From positions 12,075 to 76,074 of the forward strand of contig JASMSZ010000035.1 of assembly GCA_041694515.1 (NCBI GenBank): 64,000 nt of DNA. The letters are read 5' to 3'. Both the position numbers and the translations under genes were made by a program. The notes below the pieces were generated by a model. It saw only the letters and a list, made by a program, of their open reading frames with translations, did no database searches and was not told where the DNA came from. This document shows positions 17,531-27,177 of this stretch, piece by piece (position 1 is the first letter of the stretch; each line of letters starts with the position of its first letter). This stretch comes from Halanaerobium sp041694515 (lineage in GTDB: Bacteria; Bacillota; Halanaerobiia; Halanaerobiales; Halanaerobiaceae).

Positions 17531-18491
17531 AAAAATCATTGAAATTATAAATGAATATGATAATTTTTTAATTGTCGGCCATGTAGGTGCCGATGGAGAC
17601 AGTATTGGATCAGTAACTGCTTTAACCCGATTGTTAAAAAAGAAAAACAAAAAAGTCAGAGCTTATCTTAATCGTGATACTCTGGCTCCTTTTTCTTTTC
17701 TGGAGGTTAAAGAAGAGATATTTTACACTGATGCTAAAAAATTAAAAAAAGAACTTAAGGCTGAAGATTATATTTTAATCTCTCTGGACTCAGGTACACG
17801 AGAAAGAGTAGATCTGGATGAAGAAATTATTAACTCAGCTCAATTTATAATTAATATTGATCATCATGCTGATAACAGCTATTTTGGCAAAATAAACCTT
17901 GTTCAGTCTGATCGGGCAGCAGTTGGCGAAATCATTTATAATTTTGCTGTTGAGATGCTTGATAATAAAATACCATTCACAATCGCCGAGCCGCTGGGTA
18001 CTGCAATTATTACTGATACCGGAGCACTGCGTTATGAAAACACTACTTCGAGAGTCTTGAGAATCCTTGCTGATTTGATGGATACCGGGGTTAATATTTA
18101 TAAAATTAATAAAAAAGTTTTTGGCAGTTTAAGTTATCGAGCTCTAATCTTAAAAGGTATGGCTCTAGCCACTTTAGAAAAAAGTGAAAATGGCAAAATT
18201 GCCTGGCTTTATGTCAGCCGCCAGATGATGCACGAAGCAGGAACAGATTATACTGAAGGTCTGGTTGGTCTGGCCAGAGATATAAAAAATGTGGAAATAG
18301 GTATTCTTTTTACTGAGGAAGAAGAAAAAGAAATCAAGGTTAGTCTCCGTTCTAATTTTTATGCAGAAGTGAATAAATTGGCTGCAGAATTTAATGGTGG
18401 TGGTCATCCCAGAGCTTCTGGAGCAACAGTAGAGAAAACTCTACAGGAAGTAATAGATTCTGTGGTGGAAGCAGCGAAAAAATATGTTTGA
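17514..18491 (+). CDS. nrnA: DHH-family phosphoesterase (NrnA, oligoribonuclease/pAp phosphatase)
   Basis: Bifunctional enzyme that degrades very short RNAs and pAp in the Firmicutes. The DHH domain shows HVGADGDSIGS near residues 23-33, DSGT near 88 and the name-giving IDHHADN near 118. The DHHA1 domain ends with GGGHPRASGA near 295-305. The length of 325 is normal. An AAAGGAG site lies inside rbfA. It overlaps rbfA at the start and truB at the end by a few bases, so it is co-translated with ribosome maturation genes, the usual Firmicute arrangement. Confidence 0.93.
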   Translation: MQKKIKKIIEIINEYDNFLIVGHVGADGDSIGSVTALTRLLKKKNKKVRAYLNRDTLAPFSFLEVKEEIFYTDAKKLKKELKAEDYILISLDSGTRERVDLDEEIINSAQFIINIDHHADNSYFGKINLVQSDRAAVGEIIYNFAVEMLDNKIPFTIAEPLGTAIITDTGALRYENTTSRVLRILADLMDTGVNIYKINKKVFGSLSYRALILKGMALATLEKSENGKIAWLYVSRQMMHEAGTDYTEGLVGLARDIKNVEIGILFTEEEEKEIKVSLRSNFYAEVNKLAAEFNGGGHPRASGATVEKTLQEVIDSVVEAAKKYV

Positions 18492-19377
18492 TGGAACTGC
18501 TAATATTTTAAAGCCACCTGGAATCTCTTCTTTTGCTTTAATAAAAAAATTGCGCTGGCTTTTGGATGAAAAAAAAGCCGGTCATACAGGCACTCTTGAT
18601 CCCGCTGCAGCTGGTGTTCTTGGTGTCTGTTTTGGCAGAGCAACAAAAACCATCCCTTTTTTAGATGATAGTCGTAAAGAATATATCTGTGAGATGAAAC
18701 TTGGAACTAGAACTGATACACTTGATTTAGAAGGTGAGGTTATCAGAGAGGATTTAAACTGGAATCAGCTTTCTCAAAGTGAAGTGAAAGCTGCAGTTTT
18801 AAGCTTTAAGGGGGAACAGAAGCAGGTTCCACCAATGTATTCTGCTCTTCATTATCAGGGCAAGCGTTTATATCAGCTAGCTCGAAGAGGGATTGTTGTG
18901 GAAAGAGAGAGCAGAGAAATTGAAATTTTTATGATTGAACTGCTGGAGATTAATCTACCCATAATCCGCTTCAAGGCTGAGGTTTCTCGCGGAACTTATA
19001 TTCGTTCTCTGGTAAGAGACATAGCTGAAAAGTTGAATACAAATGGAGTTATGACTTTTTTACTCAGAACTAAATCAGGCCTTTTTAAAATAGAAGATTC
19101 AGTTAGTTATGAAGAAATTGAAGTAGAAGGTAAGGATTTATTGCAGACTCCCCATGAGCCTCTTAATTTACCACATTACACCATTAAAGATGAAGAATAT
19201 CAGCGCGCGGCAAATGGAAATTATTTGATCAAAGATAATTTTGTCGAAACAGATATTAAGCTGGATATTGGAGATTATTTTTTGCTTTTTTCAGAATCCG
19301 GTAAATTTATAGCAATTAGTCAGCATCTGGTGAAAGATAATTATCATTTATATCAACCACTTAAAGTTTTTATTTAG
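18484..19377 (+). CDS. truB: tRNA pseudouridine(55) synthase
   Basis: Makes pseudouridine 55 in the T loop of tRNAs. The catalytic aspartate is in GHTGTLDPAAAGVLGVC near residues 35-50. KEYICEMKLG, QVPPMYSALHYQGKRLYQLAR and RGTYIRSLVRDIA are all present, followed by a short C-terminal extension of PUA-like size. The length is 297. It overlaps nrnA by 8 bases and is followed 17 bases later by ribF. Confidence 0.95.
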   Translation: MFDGTANILKPPGISSFALIKKLRWLLDEKKAGHTGTLDPAAAGVLGVCFGRATKTIPFLDDSRKEYICEMKLGTRTDTLDLEGEVIREDLNWNQLSQSEVKAAVLSFKGEQKQVPPMYSALHYQGKRLYQLARRGIVVERESREIEIFMIELLEINLPIIRFKAEVSRGTYIRSLVRDIAEKLNTNGVMTFLLRTKSGLFKIEDSVSYEEIEVEGKDLLQTPHEPLNLPHYTIKDEEYQRAANGNYLIKDNFVETDIKLDIGDYFLLFSESGKFIAISQHLVKDNYHLYQPLKVFI

Positions 19378-19394
19378 TTCTGGAGGAAATTTAT

Positions 19395-20318
19395 ATGCAG
19401 GTTATAACAAGTAAAGAATATAATAAATTCAAAGGCAGTAATACCTGTCTAGCTATTGGAACTTTTGATGGTCTGCATAAAGGTCATCAGCTGATAATAA
19501 ATCAGGCGATTAAAGAAGCCAGAAAAAATAATTATCCTGCTGCAGTTTTATCTTTCCATCCCCATCCCCTGGAAATAATTGCAGGGAAAACGCCTCCACC
19601 TTCTGTAGTTTCACGCAGCCAAAAAATATCTATTCTGGAAGATATGGGAATAGATTATTATTTTGAGCAGGAATTTAATCAGGAATTTGCTCAACTTAAA
19701 CCGGAAGAGTTTATTAATCAGATACTTCTGGATAAAATCAGGGTAAAGACTATAGTTGTTGGTGACGATTTTCGCTTTGGTTATAAAAATGAGGGTAATG
19801 TTGAAATTTTAAAAGAGATGGGGAAATTACATAGTTACAGGGCAAAAATAATTTCTCAACTTCATGCCAGTGATGATAGGATTTCAAGCACCAGGATTAG
19901 AACTCTGCTCAAAAAAGGGAAAATAAAAAATGCAGAAAAATTACTTGGTAGGCCCTATCAAATCTGTGGTGAAGTAATTCACGGCAAAAAGCGGGGTAGA
20001 AAGTTGGGTTTTCCAACAGCCAATTTAAATTTAGAAACAAATTATATACTGCCACCTGAAGGAGTTTACGCTGTTAAAGTCCACTATAAGGGAAAGGAAT
20101 ATATTGGTGCCGCTAATTTAGGTTATAATCCTACGTTTAATAATCAGGATATTTCTTTTGAAGTCTTTATTTTAGATTTCAAAGGAAACTTATATAATCA
20201 GAGATTATGTGTTGATCTGATAGAATTTATTCGAGGTGAAAAAGATTTTGCAGTTAAGGAAGAATTAATTGAACAGATGAAGCAAGATATTCTTTACACG
20301 CGAAAGCTTTTATGTTAA
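19395..20318 (+). CDS. ribF: Bifunctional riboflavin kinase / FAD synthetase
   Basis: Makes FMN then FAD from riboflavin. The N-terminal nucleotidyltransferase shows AIGTFDGLHKGHQLII near residues 20-35, SFHPHP and VVGDDFRFG, then SSTRIR. The C-terminal kinase domain shows GKKRGRKLGFPTANL near 197-211 and GVYAVKV. The length of 307 is normal. TCTGGAGG lies upstream of the ATG. Its 3' end carries the rpsO promoter. Confidence 0.95.
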   Translation: MQVITSKEYNKFKGSNTCLAIGTFDGLHKGHQLIINQAIKEARKNNYPAAVLSFHPHPLEIIAGKTPPPSVVSRSQKISILEDMGIDYYFEQEFNQEFAQLKPEEFINQILLDKIRVKTIVVGDDFRFGYKNEGNVEILKEMGKLHSYRAKIISQLHASDDRISSTRIRTLLKKGKIKNAEKLLGRPYQICGEVIHGKKRGRKLGFPTANLNLETNYILPPEGVYAVKVHYKGKEYIGAANLGYNPTFNNQDISFEVFILDFKGNLYNQRLCVDLIEFIRGEKDFAVKEELIEQMKQDILYTRKLLC

Positions 20319-20321
20319 AAT
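20293..20321 (+). promoter_or_regulatory. Promoter of rpsO
   Basis: TTTACA at 20293-20298, a 17-bp spacer and TAAAAT at 20316-20321 preceded by TGT (extended -10). It lies across the end of ribF, about 95 bases upstream of rpsO. Confidence 0.6.
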
Positions 20322-20329
20322 TATAAAGA

Positions 20330-20417
20330 AAGTTTTAAATTACCGTCAGCTAGGATTTCGACTCTCCGACGTTTTCTTGGCTTGCGGCGAATCAATAATT
20401 CAGGAGGTGAATTTTAC
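20330..20417 (+). promoter_or_regulatory. Putative rpsO 5' leader
   Basis: A GC-richer island in an AT-rich region lies between the rpsO promoter and its ribosome site (AGGAGGTG at 20402-20409). CGTC at 20344-20347 can pair with GACG at 20368-20371, and GATTTCG near 20355 can pair imperfectly with CGAATC near 20388. Ribosomal protein S15 represses its own mRNA through structured leaders in several bacteria, so an S15 binding site is the likely role; that is inference. Confidence 0.4.
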
Positions 20418-20684
20418 ATGTTAAGCAAAGAAAAAAAGCAAGAAATAATTAAAGAATATCAGTTAGAAGAAGGTGACACTGGCTCATCTGAAGTGCAGGT
20501 TGCTCTTTTAACTGCTAGAATTGCAGATTTAACTGAACACTTAAAAGACCATAAAAATGATCACCATTCAAGAAGAGGTCTTCTAAAAATGGTTGGAAAG
20601 AGAAGAAAATTACTTAGATATTTAAAGAATAATGATGTTCTGCGTTATCGTGAACTAATTTCTAAATTAGGAATTCGCGGTTAA
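20418..20684 (+). CDS. rpsO: 30S ribosomal protein S15
   Basis: Primary binding protein of the 16S rRNA central domain. The start at ATG 20418 gives MLSKEKKQEIIKEYQLEEGD and 88 residues, the exact family size. TGSSEVQVALLTARI, HLKDHKNDHHSRRGLL and KRRKLLRYLKNND are the conserved stretches. A further upstream in-frame ATG would only extend into the leader. AGGAGGTG lies 8 bases before the start. It is followed by a strong terminator, then pnp, the standard order. Confidence 0.97.
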   Translation: MLSKEKKQEIIKEYQLEEGDTGSSEVQVALLTARIADLTEHLKDHKNDHHSRRGLLKMVGKRRKLLRYLKNNDVLRYRELISKLGIRG

Positions 20685-20696
20685 TAATGCATATTA

Positions 20697-20724
20697 AAAG
20701 AGCGGGGCAATCCCCGCTCTTTAT
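20697..20724 (+). terminator. Rho-independent terminator between rpsO and pnp
   Basis: AAAGAGCGGGG and CCCCGCTCTTT form an 11-bp stem around CAAT, ending in TTT. Read-through into pnp is expected because no clear pnp promoter follows; in other bacteria this hairpin is also an RNase processing site. Confidence 0.8.
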
Positions 20725-20744
20725 TTGAATAAGGAGGAAAAAAT

Positions 20745-22835
20745 ATGAAAGAATGGACAATTGATTTTGCCGGTGATGAGTTCAACTTACAGACCGGTAA
20801 GCTGGCCAAACAGGCTAATGGATCTGTTGTAGTCCGCTGTGGAGATTCTCAGGTTTTAGTTACAGCAACTATGGATGATCCGAGACCAGGCATGAACTAT
20901 TTTCCACTGATGGTTAATTATGAGGAAAGAGTTTATGCTATTGGACAAATTCCTGGCAGTGTTATGAGAAGAGAAGGAAGACCCAGAGATGAAGCAACTT
21001 TAGCTGCTAGAGTAATTGACCGCTCTATCAGACCATTATTTCCGGATGGATACAGACGTGATGTACAGATTGTTGCTACTATTTTATCTGTAGATGATAA
21101 TCATGATCCAGAAGTACTGGCCTTAAATGGAGCATCTGCTGCACTAACACTATCAGATATACCTTTTGCCGGGCCAATTGGTGGAGTAAAAGTTGGATTA
21201 GTTGAGGGCGAGATAGTTATTAATCCAAATGCAGAAGAAAGAGAAAATAGTGATCTTGATCTGGTAGTAGCAGGAAGTAAAGATGCAATTATGATGGTAG
21301 AAGCCAGTGCAAATGAGGTAAGTGAAGAAAAAATCTTAGAAGCAATGGATGCTGCGCATGAGGAAATTAAAAAAATTATTTCTCTACAGGAAGATATCAG
21401 GGAAGAAGCAGGTAAGGAAAAAGCATTATTTGAATCTCCAACTGTGGATGATGAAATTCAGTCTCAGGTTGATCAAATTCTTGGAGATAAAATGAAAGAA
21501 GCGATTCAGATTCAGGAAAAGAAGGCCAGAAATAAGAGGCTGGATGAGTTAAAAGAAGAACTTAAAACTACAATTAATCCTGATCAAGACGAAGAAATCA
21601 ATGATCAGCTCGAAATGGCTTTTGAAAAAATGATTAAAAAGTCTGTTAAAAGCTTAATTATTGATGATGGAATTCGTCCTGATGGTAGAGATTATGATGA
21701 AATCAGACCTATCTGGGCAGAGGTTGATTTTGTACCAAGAGCACATGGCTCTGGAATTTTCACCAGAGGTGAAACTCAGGCTTTAAGTGTTTTAACTTTA
21801 GGTTCAGCTAGAGATGAGCAGACGATATTTGGACTCGGTGAAAATGAGACCAAACGTTACATGCACCACTATAATTTCCCATCTTTCTGTGTTGGTGAAA
21901 CATCTCCAATGCGTTCACCAGGAAGAAGAGAGATTGGACATGGAACCCTTGGTGAAAAAGCTTTACTGCCGGTTATTCCATCGGAAGAAGATTTTCCGTA
22001 TACAATCAGAATTGTATCTGAAGTATTAGAATCTAATGGTTCTTCCTCACAGGCAAGTATCTGTGGCAGCAGTTTAGCTTTAATGGCTGCTGGTGTGCCA
22101 ATCAAAGCACCTGTTGCAGGTATTGCGATGGGTCTAATGAAAAAAGATGATGAGATCGTTGTGCTATCTGATATTCAGGGATTTGAAGATTTCCATGGAG
22201 ATATGGACTTTAAAGTTGCTGGTACTGAAGCCGGGATTACAGCCTTACAGATGGATATGAAATTAAAAGGTCTATCTTCTGAAGTTTTAAAAGAAGCTTT
22301 AGAAAAGGCTAAAAAAGGTAGAATGCATATTATGGGTAAAATGCTGGATGTTATACCAGAACCTCGTCCAGAATTATCCGAAAATGCACCTGCAATTATC
22401 ACCATGAACATTAATCCAGAAAAGATTCGATTTGTTATTGGTCCTGGTGGAAAAATGATCAATAAGATTATTGATGAAACTGGAGCCAGTATTGATATCG
22501 AAGATGATGGTCTGGTTAAAATCATGACTGAAGATCAGGAAAGTGGACAGCAGGCTAAGGAAATGATTGAGCGTCTAACTGAAGAGGTAGAAGTTGGTAA
22601 AATCTATCAGGGTACGGTAAAACGAATTATGGACTTTGGTGCCTTTGTAGAAATTCTGCCCAATAAAGATGGACTTGTCCACATTTCTAAATTAGCTGAT
22701 CATCATGTAAAAGAAGTTGGAGATGTTGTGTCTATCGGAGATGAAATTCCCGTAAAAGTTATTGAAATAGATGGTCAGGACAGAATTAATTTATCTCTTA
22801 AAGATGCAAAAAAAGAATTAGAAGATAAAGAGTAA
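20745..22835 (+). CDS. pnp: Polyribonucleotide nucleotidyltransferase (PNPase)
   Basis: 3'-5' phosphorolytic exoribonuclease of mRNA decay. Two RNase PH domains (about 5-220 and 320-545) flank a helical domain; the second includes RGETQALSVLTLGSARDEQ and FPSFCVGET, with GDMDFKVAGTEAGITALQMD. A KH domain with FVIGPGGKMINKII follows near 562, and an S1 domain with VKRIMDFGAFVEILPNKDGLVHIS near 625-690. The length of 696 is normal. AAGGAGG precedes the ATG. Confidence 0.97.
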   Translation: MKEWTIDFAGDEFNLQTGKLAKQANGSVVVRCGDSQVLVTATMDDPRPGMNYFPLMVNYEERVYAIGQIPGSVMRREGRPRDEATLAARVIDRSIRPLFPDGYRRDVQIVATILSVDDNHDPEVLALNGASAALTLSDIPFAGPIGGVKVGLVEGEIVINPNAEERENSDLDLVVAGSKDAIMMVEASANEVSEEKILEAMDAAHEEIKKIISLQEDIREEAGKEKALFESPTVDDEIQSQVDQILGDKMKEAIQIQEKKARNKRLDELKEELKTTINPDQDEEINDQLEMAFEKMIKKSVKSLIIDDGIRPDGRDYDEIRPIWAEVDFVPRAHGSGIFTRGETQALSVLTLGSARDEQTIFGLGENETKRYMHHYNFPSFCVGETSPMRSPGRREIGHGTLGEKALLPVIPSEEDFPYTIRIVSEVLESNGSSSQASICGSSLALMAAGVPIKAPVAGIAMGLMKKDDEIVVLSDIQGFEDFHGDMDFKVAGTEAGITALQMDMKLKGLSSEVLKEALEKAKKGRMHIMGKMLDVIPEPRPELSENAPAIITMNINPEKIRFVIGPGGKMINKIIDETGASIDIEDDGLVKIMTEDQESGQQAKEMIERLTEEVEVGKIYQGTVKRIMDFGAFVEILPNKDGLVHISKLADHHVKEVGDVVSIGDEIPVKVIEIDGQDRINLSLKDAKKELEDKE

Positions 22836-22934
22836 GTTAAAACAAGATAAAGATATAAACAATTGAAAAGTAAATAATAAGAAAGAAGTAATGAAAATAT
22901 AAATATAGCACTGATAATTGGAGATGAGATTTAA

Positions 22935-23777
22935 ATGATATTGGGTAAACATGTTTCTATAGCTGGGGGTCTTGATAAATCTTTAAAAAGAGCAGCTGAT
23001 ATAGGCTGTAATTCTATGCAGATTTTTGTCAAAAATCCACGGGGCTGGAAAATGCGTGAGCTTGAGGCAGTGGAAGTAGAGAAATTCAAGGCAGAAAGAA
23101 AAAAATATAAAATTAATCCAGTTGTAGTCCATGCTGCTTACCTGATTAATCTTGCTTCTCCAAAAGTTGAACTATGGGAAAAATCAATTTCAGCTCTTAA
23201 GTCTGAATACGAACGTTGTGACAGGCTCGGAGCTGAATACCTGATTTTTCATCCAGGCAGTCATACTGGTTCTGGATTAGAAAGTGGTATCAAAAAAATT
23301 GCAGAAGCTTTAAATCAAATTTTGGCTGAAGTTGAATCTGAAACGATGATTCTTTTAGAAAATACTGCAGGAGCGGGTACAAGTATTGGAGAAAAATTTT
23401 CTCAGCTTAAAGCAATTATTGATCTGGTGGACCAATCATCAAGACTGGGAGTTTGTGTTGACAGCTGTCATGCTTTTACAGCTCAATATAATCTGACGGA
23501 AGCAGATGGCCTGAAAGAACTAATTACTAATTTTGATCAAGTTATTGGTCTTAAACATTTAAAAGTTATTCATCTCAATGATTCTAAATATGACTGCTGT
23601 ACAAATAAAGATGTGCATGCTCATATTGGAGAAGGGAAAATTGGGAGTAAAGCTTTTAAAAGGTTAATTAACCACTCTAAATTAGAAGATAAAATTTTTA
23701 TTCTGGAGACACCATGGTTTGATAACCAGGAAAAAGATGATGATGTTATTTTATTAAAAGAATTAAGGGAGGACTAA
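22935..23777 (+). CDS. nfo: Endonuclease IV (AP endonuclease)
   Basis: Zinc-dependent class II AP endonuclease that cuts 5' to abasic sites. HVSIAGGLDKSLKRAADIGCNSMQIF is spread over the N-terminus, LIFHPGSHTG and ILLENTAGAG follow, then GVCVDSCHAFTAQYN, VIHLNDSKYD and HAHIGEGKIG, which supply the zinc ligands. The length of 280 is normal. It is separated from pnp by 99 AT-rich bases in which I see no clear promoter, and is followed 2 bases later by the helicase gene, so the two repair genes are likely one unit. Confidence 0.95.
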   Translation: MILGKHVSIAGGLDKSLKRAADIGCNSMQIFVKNPRGWKMRELEAVEVEKFKAERKKYKINPVVVHAAYLINLASPKVELWEKSISALKSEYERCDRLGAEYLIFHPGSHTGSGLESGIKKIAEALNQILAEVESETMILLENTAGAGTSIGEKFSQLKAIIDLVDQSSRLGVCVDSCHAFTAQYNLTEADGLKELITNFDQVIGLKHLKVIHLNDSKYDCCTNKDVHAHIGEGKIGSKAFKRLINHSKLEDKIFILETPWFDNQEKDDDVILLKELRED

Positions 23778-23779
23778 AT

Positions 23780-26230
23780 TTGTCTGCTAGTGCTGAAATG
23801 TTATTAGAAGTTGGTAAAGAAATTGAAACAGAAATTAAAGCAGCTGCTGGTAATGAAATATTTATAAGAGCTCAATTAAATAGTAAAAATATCATAGAAG
23901 AAATAGAAGTGCTGGCCAGAGGTAATAGTTATTCTGCACCTGCTGTAATCAATAATATAATGGCAGGGGAAATGATAATTCACAATCATCCTTCCGGGGA
24001 TTTAACCCCATCTGCAGCTGATATTAGACTGGCTGCAAAAATGGCAGCAAGAGAAGTTGGATTTGCCATTATAAATAATCAGGCTGATCAAATTTATGTA
24101 GTAGTAGAGGCCGGCAGTAAAAAAGAAAATAAAAAATTGGATAAAGAGGAAGTTTTAAGTTATTTTAAAAAAGAGGGGAAATTAGCCCGGGAATTAGAAA
24201 GATTTGCGGAAAGAAAAGAACAGCTGGTGACAGCTGAAAAAATCATTAATTCCTTTAATCAACATCAATTTGATTTTATTGAGGCAGGAACCGGAACCGG
24301 TAAATCCTTTGCCTATTTAATACCTGCTCTTTTTTATAATAATTTAAATCAGGCCCGAATAGTAGTTTCAACAAATACGATTAATTTACAGGAACAATTG
24401 ATTAATAAAGATCTGGTTACCCTGCAGCGGGTTCTAGATTTTGATTTTAATGCTGTTTTAGTTAAAGGTAGAAATAATTATTTATGTCTGCGTAAATTTA
24501 AAAATTTTAATAAAAACTTTGACAATAATGAGTTAGAAATTGACGAAAAGATTTTTAATAAATTAAATGACTGGAAAAAGCATACTGAAAGCGGCGAAAA
24601 AACAGAGATTAATTTTCAGCTTAAAAGTAAAGTCTGGAATCAAATTGCTGCTGAAAGTGATCTCTGTTTAAAAACTTCCTGTCCTTTTTATTCAAATTGT
24701 TTTTTTATGCAGGCCAGGAAGAAAATATATAAAGCTGATATTTTAATCGTTAATCATCATCTTCTATTATCTGATGCCCGGGTAAAAGATGATACGGGAT
24801 CTGCTGATAGAGGAATCTTGCCCAATTTTAACCATCTAATTATAGATGAGGCTCACAATATTGGAGAGATTGCTACTGATCACCTTGGTTATCCATTATA
24901 TCAGCCTCTTTTAGATAATTGGCTGAAAAGATTGAGTGGAGATAAAAAGTCTCTTCTAGCCGAAATTAGAGAAGATATTGCTTTTACAGTTGATTCTGAT
25001 CAAAAAAGATTGAGAAATATTTTAGATAAAAAAATAATTCCCACAACTCAGAAGATAAGAGATTTAATTCCACAATATTTTAATCAACTTAAAGATTTGA
25101 TTTCTGATTATAAAGATAAAAAAATAACAGTTAATGCAAACTTAAAAACCAATCCTAAATGGCAGGAATTTTATAAAACTGCCGAAGATTTAGCAGCATA
25201 TTTAAAAAATGATTTTTCTTTTTTGCAGATTATATATGAGAATTTATATTTAGGTCTGGAGGCAGAAACTGAAGAAAGTGAAATGAAAATCAAATCCTGC
25301 CTTAACCGCTGCCAGGATCTAATTAAACGAGTAGAATTCAACTTAAAAGCTGAGGATGATGATTATGTCTTCTGGCTGGAGTCTAGCTATTATCGGGGTT
25401 CTGAGCAAATTGTACAGAAATCTGCTCCCATTGATGCAGGTAAGTTTTTACCGGATATGATCTGGTCAAAATTAACTAATGTTATTTTTACTTCTGCTAC
25501 AATTACAGCTGCCAATTCTTTTGACTATTTTTATAGAGAAACTGGGATCAAAAAAGCTGAGGAATTAAAGGTAGAATCTCCTTTTGATTATTCTAAGCAG
25601 GCTGAATTATTAATTCCCCTTGATTTTCCAGATCCGGGTAATAAAAACTTTTTAAAAGAACTGGTTCTTAGTTTAAAAGAAATTATATCTAAAACTCAGG
25701 GTTCAACTATGGTTTTATTTACTTCTTATAAAATGTTGAGTTATTGTTACAATAATTTAAAAATTGAACTGGAAGAAAAAGGAATTAGGGTTTTATCTCA
25801 GTCAAATCTATCACGCAACTATATAATGCAGGAATTTCGAAGTGAATACAAAACAATCATCTTTGGTACTTCTAGTTTTTGGGAAGGTGTAGATTTGCCG
25901 GGAGATTTACTTAAATATTTGGTTATGGTTAAACTACCTTTTCCAGTACCAGGGGAGCCGCTTTACAAAGCAAAGGAAAATCTTTTAAAAGAAAAAGGTT
26001 TAAATCCTTTTTATAATCTGGCTTTACCGCAGGCTGTAATTAAGTTCAGACAGGGATTTGGCCGTTTAATCAGGTCAAAAAATGATACAGGGTTTATCAT
26101 TTTATTTGATAGAAGAGTTAAAAATAGATCTTACGGCCAAAAGTTTTTAGATTCCTTACCTCAGGGCTGTCCTATTTCAGAAATTAATCATAGAGATATA
26201 CTTGCTAAAATAGATAAAAATGGAGCGTAA
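23780..26230 (+). CDS. DinG/XPD-family DNA helicase with N-terminal RadC-like JAMM domain
   Basis: An 816-residue fusion. Residues 1-115 resemble the RadC/JAB metal-binding domain: HNHPSG at 68-73, then Ser78 and Asp81, give the full H-x-H-x7-S-x2-D signature. From about 150 the protein is a superfamily 2 helicase: Walker A EAGTGTGKS near 168-176, IIDEAHN (motif II) and QGFGRLIRS (motif VI). Cysteines in YLCLRK, DLCLKTSC and FYSNCFF match the four iron-sulfur ligands of XPD/DinG helicases. TTG 23780 is the start, with GGGAGG 7 bases upstream. A repair role is likely given nfo 2 bases before it. The exact substrate is unknown. Confidence 0.88.
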   Translation: MSASAEMLLEVGKEIETEIKAAAGNEIFIRAQLNSKNIIEEIEVLARGNSYSAPAVINNIMAGEMIIHNHPSGDLTPSAADIRLAAKMAAREVGFAIINNQADQIYVVVEAGSKKENKKLDKEEVLSYFKKEGKLARELERFAERKEQLVTAEKIINSFNQHQFDFIEAGTGTGKSFAYLIPALFYNNLNQARIVVSTNTINLQEQLINKDLVTLQRVLDFDFNAVLVKGRNNYLCLRKFKNFNKNFDNNELEIDEKIFNKLNDWKKHTESGEKTEINFQLKSKVWNQIAAESDLCLKTSCPFYSNCFFMQARKKIYKADILIVNHHLLLSDARVKDDTGSADRGILPNFNHLIIDEAHNIGEIATDHLGYPLYQPLLDNWLKRLSGDKKSLLAEIREDIAFTVDSDQKRLRNILDKKIIPTTQKIRDLIPQYFNQLKDLISDYKDKKITVNANLKTNPKWQEFYKTAEDLAAYLKNDFSFLQIIYENLYLGLEAETEESEMKIKSCLNRCQDLIKRVEFNLKAEDDDYVFWLESSYYRGSEQIVQKSAPIDAGKFLPDMIWSKLTNVIFTSATITAANSFDYFYRETGIKKAEELKVESPFDYSKQAELLIPLDFPDPGNKNFLKELVLSLKEIISKTQGSTMVLFTSYKMLSYCYNNLKIELEEKGIRVLSQSNLSRNYIMQEFRSEYKTIIFGTSSFWEGVDLPGDLLKYLVMVKLPFPVPGEPLYKAKENLLKEKGLNPFYNLALPQAVIKFRQGFGRLIRSKNDTGFIILFDRRVKNRSYGQKFLDSLPQGCPISEINHRDILAKIDKNGA

Positions 26231-26234
26231 AAAT

Positions 26235-27167
26235 ATGAAAAATAAAAATATATTTTTTCAAATCTTTATGACAGTATTAATAATATTATTATTTTCTACT
26301 GCTGGCTATACTGCTCCTAGCTTGAGTTTAATCTATGTTATTCAGCAGGGAGATACGCTTTCGGAGATTGCAGCTGAATATGATGTTGATTTAAATCAAT
26401 TAAAAACTGAAAATAACATTTCTAATGAAGCAAGTATTAGGATGGGGGATGAATTAGTGATTCCACAGAATAATAAAAAAAGCAAAGAGGAAGAAAAAGA
26501 AGAGAAAAAATTATTTTCAGAATATAGTTCCCGGAAAGAAGAGCTGACTTTTACTATCAATACCCATTATGCAGCTCGAATTAATCCCGGGCAGCAGGCA
26601 CCTGATATTGACAAAATACCTGAAGATAAAATTATAGATTATTATGTCGGCCCAGGTGATACGCTTTATGATCTGGCAAGAGATTTCAGCACCACAATCG
26701 GTACTATACTTGCCCTTAATAATAAAAAAAATAGTTTTTTACGAAAAGGAGAAAAAATTCGTTTACCGGTTCATAATTTAACTGATCATCAAATTTTGAA
26801 TCAGAGAGTTAGTAAACAGGAACTTGATCTTTTAGCAAGAGCCATTTCTGGAGAATCCAGAGGTGAGCCTTATGTTGGACAGGTTGCTGTAGCTGCAGTT
26901 ATCATCAATAGAGTGCTCAGCAGGCAGTTTCCGGATACCTTTGCGGAAGTTATTTATCAGAGAGGACAGTTTTCTGCTGTCAGAGATGGGCAGATTAATT
27001 TAACTCCAAATCAGACTGCCTATAGAGCAGCCAGAGAAGCTCTAAATGGCAGTGATCCAACAAATGGTGCCCTCTATTTTTATAATCCAAGAACTGCTGC
27101 CAGAGTCAATTTTTTTAAGGGAAGAAGAGTTATTACTAAAATAGGTGATCATGTTTTTGTAGAATAG
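26235..27167 (+). CDS. LysM-containing cell wall hydrolase, SleB/CwlJ family
   Basis: Exported 310-residue protein. A signal peptide covers about 1-26 (hydrophobic IFMTVLIILLFST, then GYTA). Two LysM peptidoglycan-binding domains follow: YVIQQGDTLSEIAAEYDVD near 33-77 and YYVGPGDTLYDLARDFSTT near 137-180. The C-terminal Hydrolase_2 domain (about 200-310) shows LARAISGESRGEPYVGQVAVAAVI in two pieces and GALYFYNP. SleB and CwlJ degrade spore cortex; LysM-SleB proteins also occur in non-sporulating relatives, where they act on the vegetative wall. ATG 26235 is chosen because GGAGCG lies 8 bases upstream. It is followed by a deacetylase of the same pathway. Confidence 0.88.
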   Translation: MKNKNIFFQIFMTVLIILLFSTAGYTAPSLSLIYVIQQGDTLSEIAAEYDVDLNQLKTENNISNEASIRMGDELVIPQNNKKSKEEEKEEKKLFSEYSSRKEELTFTINTHYAARINPGQQAPDIDKIPEDKIIDYYVGPGDTLYDLARDFSTTIGTILALNNKKNSFLRKGEKIRLPVHNLTDHQILNQRVSKQELDLLARAISGESRGEPYVGQVAVAAVIINRVLSRQFPDTFAEVIYQRGQFSAVRDGQINLTPNQTAYRAAREALNGSDPTNGALYFYNPRTAARVNFFKGRRVITKIGDHVFVE

Positions 27168-27177
27168 AGGTGATTTT

